5,773 nt of DNA from an uncultured Labedella sp. (GTDB taxonomy: Bacteria > Actinomycetota > Actinomycetes > Actinomycetales > Microbacteriaceae), in assembly GCA_934636065.1 (NCBI GenBank), contig CAKTZW010000146.1, forward strand, positions 1 to 5,773. The letters run 5' to 3'. The position numbers were made by a program, and so were the translations under genes. This document shows, one piece after another, positions 1-4,732 of the stretch (positions are counted from its first letter, which is position 1; every line of letters starts with the position of its first letter). Under the pieces are notes generated by a model that was given only the letters and a program-made list of their open reading frames with translations, had not been told where the DNA came from and did not search any database.

Positions 1-1193
1 AGTTCAACGGCGGCAACAACGCCGGTCACACCGTCGTCGTCGGCAACGAGAAGTACGCGCTCCACCTGCTGCCGTCCGGGATCCTCACGCCGGGCGTGAC
101 CCCCGTCATCGCGAACGGTGTCGTCGTCGACCTCGAGGTGCTCTTCCACGAGCTCGAGGCGCTGACCGCTCGCGGCGTCGATGTGTCCCGACTGCGGGTC
201 AGCGCCAACGCCCACATCATCACGCACTACCACCGCACGATCGACAAGGTCACGGAGCGCTTCCTCGGCAAGCGCCAGATCGGCACCACCGGCCGCGGTA
301 TCGGCCCGGCGTACGCCGACAAGATCAACCGCGTCGGGATCCGCGTGCAGGACCTCTTCGACGAGAACATCCTGCGGCAGAAGGTCGAGGGTGCTCTCGA
401 CGTCAAGAACCACATGCTCGTCAAGATCTACAACCGTCGCGCGATCGCGGTCGACGAGATCGTCGAGGACCTGCTCTCGTACGTCGAGCGGCTCCGCCCG
501 ATGGTGACGGACACGGCGCTCGAGCTGCACGAGGCGCTCGGTCGGGACGAGATCGTGCTCTTCGAGGGCGGTCAGGCCACCATGCTCGACGTCGATCACG
601 GGACCTACCCGTTCGTCACGTCGTCCAACGCCACCTCGGGCGGCGCCGCGACCGGTTCGGGGGTGGCGCCGAACCGCATCGACCGCGTCATCGCCATCGT
701 GAAGGCGTACACGACGCGAGTCGGAGCGGGCCCGTTCCCGACGGAGCTCTTCGACGAGTCCGGCGACTACCTGCGCGCGACCGGATTCGAGTTCGGCACG
801 ACGACGGGTCGTCCCCGCCGCGTCGGTTGGTACGACGCCCCGATCGCCCGCTACGCCGCGCGCATCAACGGCGTCACCGACTTCGTGCTCACGAAGCTCG
901 ACGTGCTCGACGACCTCGACACGATCCCCGTGTGCGTGGCGTACGAGGTCGACGGGAAGCGCGTCGAGGAGATCCCCGTCTCGCAGTCCGACTTCCACCA
1001 CGCGAAGCCGATCTACGAGGAGTTCCCGGGCTGGAAGCAGGACATCACGGGCTGCCGGACGTTCGAGTCGCTTCCGAAGAACGCGCAGGACTACGTCCTC
1101 GCGCTCGAGGCGATGAGCGGTTCGCGCATCTCGGTCATCGGCGTCGGTCCCGGCCGCGACGAGATCGTCGTGCGCCATGACCTCCTCTCCTGA
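1..1193 (+). CDS. purA: Adenylosuccinate synthetase, 5'-truncated by window edge
   Basis: Cytoplasmic enzyme joining IMP and aspartate with GTP hydrolysis to give adenylosuccinate, the first committed step from IMP to AMP. The reading frame is open from base 3, giving 396 residues. The family is usually about 430, so some 33 N-terminal residues, including the first GTP-binding loop and its catalytic Asp, lie upstream of the window. Visible family hallmarks in order: GGNNAGHT (its His at 27-29 matches the catalytic His41 of the E. coli enzyme), [15 protein letters not shown] near 280-320, [18 protein letters not shown] near 560-610 (GGQAT is the usual actinobacterial form), [15 protein letters not shown] near 714-758, TTTGRPRR, and the base-recognition motif TKLDVLD at 891-911. 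The GTG at 96 is internal, because conserved sequence runs in frame upstream of it. Nothing appears damaged. The next plus-strand gene is about 350 bp away, so transcription probably ends at the hairpin at 1213-1252. Confidence 0.97.
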   Translation, partial: FNGGNNAGHTVVVGNEKYALHLLPSGILTPGVTPVIANGVVVDLEVLFHELEALTARGVDVSRLRVSANAHIITHYHRTIDKVTERFLGKRQIGTTGRGIGPAYADKINRVGIRVQDLFDENILRQKVEGALDVKNHMLVKIYNRRAIAVDEIVEDLLSYVERLRPMVTDTALELHEALGRDEIVLFEGGQATMLDVDHGTYPFVTSSNATSGGAATGSGVAPNRIDRVIAIVKAYTTRVGAGPFPTELFDESGDYLRATGFEFGTTTGRPRRVGWYDAPIARYAARINGVTDFVLTKLDVLDDLDTIPVCVAYEVDGKRVEEIPVSQSDFHHAKPIYEEFPGWKQDITGCRTFESLPKNAQDYVLALEAMSGSRISVIGVGPGRDEIVVRHDLLS

Positions 1194-1208
1194 CCCGTCT
1201 GACCCGTC
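1191..1208. repeat. 9-bp tandem repeat at the purA stop codon
   Basis: TGACCCGTC occurs twice head to tail. The first copy contains the purA stop TGA and the second starts directly after it. Both lie just upstream of the hairpin at 1213-1252. It is probably a small slippage duplication with no coding effect, but it does supply a second TGA nine bases after the first, in the same frame, which would back up termination. Confidence 0.6.
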
Positions 1209-1212
1209 CGAG

Positions 1213-1252
1213 AACGTCGTATGTGCGCGAGAATTCGCGCACATACGACGTT
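1213..1252 (+). terminator. Perfect 18-bp hairpin, likely terminator between convergent genes
   Basis: The left arm AACGTCGTATGTGCGCGA (1213-1230) is exactly complementary to the right arm at 1235-1252, with a GAAT tetraloop. Four T residues (1251-1254) end the structure on the plus strand, two of them inside the stem. It lies 20 nt after the purA stop and 10 nt after the end of the convergent pseudogene at 1263, so it could stop transcription from both sides. The U-tract is short on the plus strand and absent on the minus strand, so intrinsic termination is plausible but not classical. Such a long perfect stem could also be a dispersed palindromic element. Confidence 0.7.
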
Positions 1253-1262
1253 TTCAGGTACC

Positions 1263-1503
1263 TCAGACGACGGAGAAGTCAGGCGGGAGGGGGTCCCGTC
1301 CGGTGAGCGCGATGAGGCACGGACTCCGGCTCATCGAGACCGAGGTACTCGATGACCGTGATGAGGGCCCGCGCGGTGTGGCCCACTCGTCCCCGCAGGT
1401 CCCAGGTGCCGAGGCCGGGGCGATCCCATCCGTCCTCCGGCACCCTGCCGGCCACCTCGACGAAGAGGGCGGATGCCGCCCGGAAGCGATCGCTGCTCAC
1501 CAC
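1263..1503 (-). pseudogene. MDMPI/DinB-like mycothiol-dependent family protein, internally deleted
   Basis: The minus-strand frame from GTG at 1503 encodes about 60 residues that look like the N-terminus of the actinobacterial 'maleylpyruvate isomerase family mycothiol-dependent enzyme' group (MDMPI_N, DinB-like four-helix fold). It shows SSDRFRAA, a Trp/Gly-Leu-Gly segment, TWDLRGRVGHTARALITV (the His of GHT is the usual first metal ligand, residue 42) and EYLGLDEPE. This frame then runs into HRAHRTGPPPA and stops at 1279-1281. A different minus-strand frame encodes CLIALTGRDPLPPDFSVV and stops at 1263-1265. That closely resembles the normal C-terminus of the same family, as I know it. Family members are near 200 residues, so roughly 120 middle codons appear to be missing, with the junction near 1315-1335 and a frame change across it. 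The remaining metal ligands would be lost, so it should be inactive. The substrate of the intact protein is unknown; the family name does not imply maleylpyruvate here. The start could be either of two adjacent GTG codons (1503 or 1500). Confidence 0.72.
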
Positions 1504-1529
1504 GGCACCATGCTGGCACGCCGGGCTGC

Positions 1530-1541
1530 GACACTGAAGGA
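1530..1541 (+). promoter_or_regulatory. Possible leaderless -10 element for the lactonase gene
   Basis: GACACT at 1530-1535 fits the NANNNT core of an actinobacterial -10 box and is followed by exactly 6 nt before the ATG at 1542, so transcription could begin on the start codon. The GAAGG at 1536-1540 is only 1 nt from the ATG, too close to act as a normal Shine-Dalgarno sequence. I see no good -35 box. The call rests mainly on the same arrangement recurring at other genes in the window. Confidence 0.4.
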
Positions 1542-2678
1542 ATGGATGACGTCGCGGTGACCTTCTGGCTCGGCAGCTACACCCCGGGAGCGGACGGGAG
1601 TGAACCGGGTGCCGGCGTCGGCGTCCGTGCCCTCGTTCGCGAGGACTCCGGCGCGCTCGTGCCCGTCGCGCATCACGAGGCGGACTCGCCGTCCTGGGTC
1701 GTCCAGCACCCGGATCTTCCCGTCGTCTACGCCGCCGAGGAGTTCTCGGGCTTCGTCGTGCCGTTCCGTGCGGCGCCCGACGGCACGCTCACGCCGCTCG
1801 GCGAACGCGTCCACCTCGGCGGCATCGTCTGCCACCTGACGGTCGCGCCGCGGGGTGACCTGCTCGTGGCCAGCTGCTATGGCGACGGCCGGGTCGTGGT
1901 GCTGCCGCTCACGCCCGACGGCCGGCTCACGGGACGGACCCTCGTCGCGGCCCAGGCGACCGACCCGTACGGTGCACCGGATGCGGCGACCCTCGCGAGG
2001 GGTGGGCTTCTGCTCCCCGCCGGGATGTCCGGCGACGACGAGGACGGCTCGACCGACGAGCCCGAGAGGCGGTCCCGCGCCCACACGTCGCGGTGGCTCC
2101 CGGACGGCCGCGTGGTGACGACCGATCTCGGATTCGATCTCGTGCGGTTCTGGCGCCGGGGCCCGTCGCCCGCCGCGCCCCTCCTCCTCGATCACGAGGT
2201 GACGCTCCCGCGAGGCGTCGGTCCTCGTCATGTCGCCTGGCACGAGAGCGGCCACCTGCACGTCGTGACCGAGTACTCGATCGAGGTCTTCACGTTGCGG
2301 GCGGGTCGCGACGGCCGCTTCTCGGTCGTCGCCGGGGTCGAGGCGACCTCGGACGGGGCGCAGGACGGCGATGCCGCGGCCGAGCTCACCGTCGTGGGCT
2401 CGCGCGAGCACCTGCACGCGAGCGTCCGCGGCAGCAACCGTATCTCGACGCTGCAGATCCGAGGCGACGGCAGCGAGCTCCGTCCGGTCGCCGACATCGA
2501 CAGCGGGGGAGACTGGCCGCGGCACCACGCGGAGGACGGCGTCGTCGTGCACGTCGCGAATCAGCGCTCCGGCACCGTCGACTCGTTCGCGATCGACGAG
2601 CGGACCGGCGCACCGTCTCGCCGTGTCGGTCGTGTGGACGTCGGCGGTCCCACCTGCCTGACTCCCGCCCGGGTCTGA
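1542..2678 (+). CDS. Lactonase family beta-propeller protein (6-phosphogluconolactonase-like)
   Basis: A 378-residue protein of the Lactonase/YbhE (PF10282) type, a seven-bladed beta-propeller. The founding member hydrolyses 6-phosphogluconolactone in the pentose phosphate pathway; the substrate of this copy is not shown by sequence. Family marks in order: FWLGSYTP (8-15), HPDLPVVYAAEE (56-67), HTSRWLPDGRVVTTDLGFDLV (181-201), GPRHVAWH (227-234), RGSNRISTLQI (296-306), WPRHHA (325-330) and VANQRSGTVDSFAID (338-352). No signal peptide or membrane segment is visible, so it is probably cytoplasmic. The start at 1542 is chosen because the FWLGSYT strand normally begins within the first ten residues; an in-frame upstream extension to 1473 has no family-like sequence and overlaps the divergent pseudogene. 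An acidic loop (GDDEDGSTDEPE, 164-175) sits between blades. It is likely monocistronic: a hairpin and a 260-bp gap follow. Fold assignment is firm; the enzymatic role is inferred. Confidence 0.9.
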   Translation: MDDVAVTFWLGSYTPGADGSEPGAGVGVRALVREDSGALVPVAHHEADSPSWVVQHPDLPVVYAAEEFSGFVVPFRAAPDGTLTPLGERVHLGGIVCHLTVAPRGDLLVASCYGDGRVVVLPLTPDGRLTGRTLVAAQATDPYGAPDAATLARGGLLLPAGMSGDDEDGSTDEPERRSRAHTSRWLPDGRVVTTDLGFDLVRFWRRGPSPAAPLLLDHEVTLPRGVGPRHVAWHESGHLHVVTEYSIEVFTLRAGRDGRFSVVAGVEATSDGAQDGDAAAELTVVGSREHLHASVRGSNRISTLQIRGDGSELRPVADIDSGGDWPRHHAEDGVVVHVANQRSGTVDSFAIDERTGAPSRRVGRVDVGGPTCLTPARV

Positions 2679-2745
2679 GTCGACGTCGTCGTTTCTCCAG
2701 GAAACGACTGATTCCGTCGAAAAGCCATCGTTCCACTGTCGACTC
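2677..2745 (+). repeat. Nested inverted repeats after the lactonase gene
   Basis: GAGTCGAC (2677-2684, overlapping the lactonase stop) is complementary to GTCGACTC (2738-2745). Inside lies a perfect 8-bp hairpin, GTCGTTTC (2688-2695), loop TCCAG, GAAACGAC (2701-2708). The inner hairpin starts 9 nt after the stop, where a terminator would be expected, but no T-run follows it. It could be a factor-dependent terminator, an mRNA 3'-end stabiliser or part of a structured RNA. The outer arms contain the self-complementary GTCGAC, which makes a chance match more likely. Confidence 0.45.
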
Positions 2746-2774
2746 TGGCATTCGGACCCCGATGAGCGTATCGT
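2745..2774 (+). promoter_or_regulatory. Possible sigma-70-type promoter upstream of the GNAT gene
   Basis: CTGGCA (2745-2750, four matches to TTGACA) is separated by 18 bp from TATCGT (2769-2774, fitting TANNNT). This is the only place in the spacer with both elements at good spacing. Initiation near 2781 would give the GNAT gene a leader of about 158 nt, which competes with the alternative that the gene is leaderless. Weak evidence, from sequence only. Confidence 0.25.
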
Positions 2775-2926
2775 GATCGCCACCCGGGGTTCGGAGCGGC
2801 GGTGACCTCGAGGGCGCGCCTCTCCCGCCGGCGACGCCCGGCAACGTCGCTCCGGCCCGCCCCGATCCGAGTCCCGGCAGTGCGGCCGGTCGATCCGCCC
2901 CCGACGGCGGCGCTCGCGGCCCGTGG

Positions 2927-2938
2927 AAGACTGGCATC
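2927..2938 (+). promoter_or_regulatory. Possible leaderless -10 element for the GNAT gene
   Basis: AAGACT (2927-2932) followed by six bases and then GTG at 2939 repeats the NANNNT-N6-start arrangement seen elsewhere in this window. No Shine-Dalgarno sequence lies at normal spacing before this GTG, which favours either leaderless translation or a weakly initiated start. Confidence 0.4.
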
Positions 2939-3577
2939 GTGAACGCCCGTCGCCCCGACCCCCAGACGCTGAGCGGTCGGACGGTCGTGCTCACCCCGCT
3001 CACGCACGCGGACCTGCCACGGTTGTCCGCCGCGATCGGTCGTCCCGAGGTGTTCGCCGGGGGGTACGGCGGCGGACCGGGGGGCCTTCCGAGCGACGTC
3101 GACGCGTTCGTCGCGTTCGCCACGGGCTACTACCCGTGGTCGAGCGGGATCCCCTTCCTCGTGTCCTCCGCCTCGGAGACGGATCCCGACGGCCGACCCG
3201 TCGTGCTCGGGACCACCTCGCTCGCCGACCTCGATGTCACGAACCGTGGAGCGCACGTCGGCTGGACGGCGTATGACCCGCGGGTCTGGGGGACGAGCGT
3301 CAACGTCGAGAGCAAGCTCCTCGTCCTCGGGCTCGCGTTCTCGCACGGCTTCGATCGCGTGCGACTGCAGGCCGACGCGGCGAACGGGCGGTCCCGTGCC
3401 GCCATCGCCAAGCTCGGGGCGGCGTTCGAGGGCGTCCTCCGGCACGACCGCGTGCGGGCCGACGGCTCCTGGCGCGACACCGCCGTGTATTCGATCCTCT
3501 CGGAGGAGTGGCCGGAGGTCCGGACGGGTCTCGAGCGCCGACTCGCCGCAGACCCGCAGTCGTCGGCCGGCGCGTGA
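2939..3577 (+). CDS. GNAT family N-acetyltransferase, RimJ/RimL-like
   Basis: A 212-residue cytoplasmic protein of the Acetyltransf_3 branch of the GNAT superfamily, which moves an acetyl group from acetyl-CoA to an amine; the acceptor is not identifiable from sequence. Order of parts: LSGRTVVLTPLTHADL (11-26, the usual first strand and helix), a Gly-rich stretch GGYGGGPGGLP (41-51) typical of this actinobacterial subgroup, strand VLGTTSLADLDV (89-100), HVGWTAYDPRVWGTSVNVESK (106-126, the acetyl-CoA-binding turn in place of the classic Q/RxxGxG/A), LQADAANGRSRAAIAKLGAAFEG (143-165, with the N-x-x-S-R-x-A-x-x-x-L-G-A motif of RimJ/L-type enzymes) and DGSWRDTAVYSI (175-186). GTG at 2939 gives the expected N-terminal length. 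Length is normal for the family and no residues appear lost. It stands alone, about 110 bp before the transporter gene. Family is certain; a RimJ/RimL ribosomal role should not be assumed. Confidence 0.92.
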   Translation: MNARRPDPQTLSGRTVVLTPLTHADLPRLSAAIGRPEVFAGGYGGGPGGLPSDVDAFVAFATGYYPWSSGIPFLVSSASETDPDGRPVVLGTTSLADLDVTNRGAHVGWTAYDPRVWGTSVNVESKLLVLGLAFSHGFDRVRLQADAANGRSRAAIAKLGAAFEGVLRHDRVRADGSWRDTAVYSILSEEWPEVRTGLERRLAADPQSSAGA

Positions 3578-3583
3578 CCGGAA

Positions 3584-3599
3584 CCCCGCGAGACCGGGG
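3584..3599 (+). terminator. Weak hairpin after the GNAT gene
   Basis: CCCCG (3584-3588) and CGGGG (3595-3599) form a 5-bp all-GC stem around CGAGAC, starting 7 nt after the GNAT stop. No T-run follows. The position suits a terminator, but a stem this short is common by chance at this GC content. Confidence 0.25.
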
Positions 3600-3630
3600 C
3601 CGTCGCGCCGGCCGTCGGGGGGCAGGAAGT

Positions 3631-3655
3631 GGCGCTTCGGTGACCGAAAGCCGCC
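3631..3655. promoter_or_regulatory. Palindrome upstream of the EamA gene (operator or hairpin)
   Basis: TTCGGTGACCGAA at 3636-3648 is a perfect palindrome with 6-bp arms around one central base. It lies inside a longer imperfect stem GGCGCTTCGG/CCGAAAGCCGCC (3631-3655) with two one-base bulges. If transcription starts at the ATG at 3690, the palindrome lies about 42-54 bp upstream, where an activator or a repressor could bind. It could instead be the 3' hairpin of the GNAT transcript, but no T-run follows. The regulator, if any, is unknown. Confidence 0.35.
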
Positions 3656-3677
3656 GGTGAGGGCGCTCTCGGGGCGG

Positions 3678-3689
3678 TAGCGTCGACAC
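3678..3689 (+). promoter_or_regulatory. Leaderless -10 element for the EamA transporter gene
   Basis: TAGCGT (3678-3683) matches the full TANNNT consensus and is followed by six bases and then ATG at 3690, the spacing expected if transcription begins at the start codon. No Shine-Dalgarno sequence precedes this ATG. This is the clearest example of the pattern in the window. The -35 region (best candidate GTGAGG at 3657-3662) is poor. Confidence 0.5.
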
Positions 3690-4655
3690 ATGAGCTCCAC
3701 CCGTGCGTCCTCAGCTCCCGTCGCGCCACCGGCGACCTCCCGCCGCGCGGGAATCGTCGTCACCGTGCAGTTCCTGGCCCTCGGACTCATCTGGGGGGCG
3801 AGCTTCCTCTTCATGAAGGTCGCGCTCACCGGGGTCTCCTTCGGCCAGGTCGCGTGGGCTCGACTCGTCCTCGGCGCCCTCACGCTCGCGGTCATCGCGC
3901 TCGTCATGCGCGTCCGCCTCCCGCGATCGCCGAAGCTCTACGGCCACCTGACCGTGGTCGCGTTCTTCTACGCCGTCATCCCGCACCAGCTCTTCGCGTG
4001 GGCCGAGCAGTACGTCTCGTCGAGCCTCGCCTCGATCTACAACGCGGTGACACCGCTCATGACGGCACTCTTCGCCGCGCTCCTGTTCCGGGTGGAGAAG
4101 CTCGACGCCGGCCGCATCGCCGGCGTGGTGCTCGGATTCGTCGGCGTCGTCGTCATCGTCGCGCCCTGGCAGGCGGGGGCGCTCGCCGGAGACCTCGCCG
4201 GCCAGCTCGCGTGCCTCGGGGCCGTCGCCTGCTACGGGTTCACCTTCGGCTACATGCGACGGTTCGTGACGCCCTACGCCGTCCCACCGATCACCGCGGC
4301 CTTCCTCTACATCTCGATCGCCGCCGTCGTCATGCTCATCCTCACCCCCGTCGTCGCGTGGTCGCCCGTGCAGCTGGACGTCTGGGTCGTGCTGAGCCTG
4401 CTCGCGCTCGGCGTGCTCGGCACGGGCGTCGCCTACATGTGGAACATGAACGTGTTCGACGCCTGGGGCCCGACGCCCGCATCGAGCGTCACCTACATCA
4501 CGCCCGTGGTCGGCGTCGTGCTCGGGATCGTGCTGCTCGGCGAGCGGCTCTCGTGGAACCAGCCCGTCGGCGGTCTCGTCATCTTCCTCGGGATCCTTCT
4601 CGCGCAACAGCGCATCCGCCTTCCGCGGCGCGTACCCCCGGCACCCGCCCCCTGA
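3690..4655 (+). CDS. EamA/DMT-superfamily inner-membrane transporter
   Basis: A 321-residue integral membrane protein with the two tandem five-helix EamA domains of the drug/metabolite transporter superfamily; members export or import amino acids, purines, sugars and other small metabolites. The substrate here cannot be assigned. A Ser/Ala/Pro-rich cytoplasmic tail of about 20 residues comes first. Hydrophobic helices lie near 21-41, 51-73, 84-104, 111-133, 142-159 (domain 1) and 168-188, 200-222, 231-253, 261-284, 292-306 (domain 2). Domain marks are IWGASFLFMKVAL (34-46), WAEQYVSSSLASIYNAVTPL (104-123), LFRVEKLDAGRIAGVVLGF (132-150) and the repeat counterpart SSVTYITPVVGVVLGIVLLGERL (265-287), matching the usual 'P-hh-ghhhGhhhLgE' ending of helix 9. 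The basic tail QQRIRLPRRVPP (306-317) after the last helix fits a cytoplasmic C-terminus. Length is slightly above the usual 280-310 because of the two tails. Likely transcribed alone: 77 bp separate it from the ABC gene. Confidence 0.92.
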   Translation: MSSTRASSAPVAPPATSRRAGIVVTVQFLALGLIWGASFLFMKVALTGVSFGQVAWARLVLGALTLAVIALVMRVRLPRSPKLYGHLTVVAFFYAVIPHQLFAWAEQYVSSSLASIYNAVTPLMTALFAALLFRVEKLDAGRIAGVVLGFVGVVVIVAPWQAGALAGDLAGQLACLGAVACYGFTFGYMRRFVTPYAVPPITAAFLYISIAAVVMLILTPVVAWSPVQLDVWVVLSLLALGVLGTGVAYMWNMNVFDAWGPTPASSVTYITPVVGVVLGIVLLGERLSWNQPVGGLVIFLGILLAQQRIRLPRRVPPAPAP

Positions 4656-4682
4656 CGAATCACCCCAGGGGATGACGGGGAT

Positions 4683-4707
4683 GCGTCGCGGGAGCGACGC
4701 GCTCCCG
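4683..4707. promoter_or_regulatory. Two overlapping mutually exclusive hairpins before the ABC operon
   Basis: Hairpin A is GCGTCGC-GGGA-GCGACGC (4683-4700, 7 perfect pairs). Hairpin B is CGGGAGCG-ACG-CGCTCCCG (4689-4707, 8 perfect pairs). They share 4689-4700, so only one can form at a time. They lie 28 nt after the EamA stop, and just upstream of the likely -10 (4720-4725), covering its expected -35 position. Possible roles are a dyad operator for a repressor of the ABC operon, or a 3' hairpin of the EamA transcript. No T-run follows, so intrinsic termination is doubtful. Confidence 0.4.
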
Positions 4708-4719
4708 GTGCCCGGCGAC

Positions 4720-4732
4720 GAGGCTGGAGGAC
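4720..4732 (+). promoter_or_regulatory. Possible -10 element and close Shine-Dalgarno for the ABC gene
   Basis: GAGGCT (4720-4725) fits NANNNT and stands 7 nt before the ATG at 4733. The intervening GGAGGAC contains a perfect GGAGG core, but it ends only 2 nt from the ATG, shorter than the usual 5-9. Either the gene is leaderless or it uses a cramped ribosome site. Confidence 0.35.

Larger units (their letters stand above)
2679..2938. other. Gene-free spacer between lactonase and GNAT genes
   Basis: This 260-bp gap has no supported gene on either strand; open frames crossing it are antisense or out-of-frame overlaps of the neighbours. It falls into two halves. The first (about 2680-2780) is less GC-rich and holds a hairpin at 2688-2708, an enclosing 8-bp inverted repeat, and a possible promoter near 2745-2774. 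The second (2790-2938) is very GC-rich with a small GCGACG/CGTCGC stem (2831-2850). A GTG at 2773 could open a 10-codon frame ending at 2805, too short to claim. Confidence 0.6.

Noticed and set aside
1473..1541. 23-codon N-terminal extension of the lactonase from ATG-like start 1473
   Set aside because: The extension has no beta-propeller sequence and overlaps the divergent pseudogene; the GSYT strand normally lies at the very N-terminus, favouring 1542.
2677..2745. Integron attC-like site
   Set aside because: The nested repeats lack the conserved core sites and spacer layout of attC, and no integrase or gene cassette is nearby.
1497..2783. 428-codon minus-strand open frame opposite the lactonase gene
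   Set aside because: It is rich in Arg, Asp and Gly with no domain motif, and is explained by the GC-rich third positions of the plus-strand lactonase, which shows many family motifs.
2773..2805. Ten-codon GTG frame as a leader peptide
   Set aside because: Too short to distinguish from chance, no ribosome site, and no run of regulatory codons.
2561..3907. 448-codon minus-strand open frame across the spacer, GNAT and EamA start
   Set aside because: Low-complexity translation, crosses two real genes on the other strand, and matches no recognisable family; an antisense artefact of high GC.
4662..4676. CCCC-A-GGGG near-palindrome after the EamA stop as a terminator
   Set aside because: A one-base loop cannot form a hairpin, the flanks do not pair cleanly and there is no T-run.
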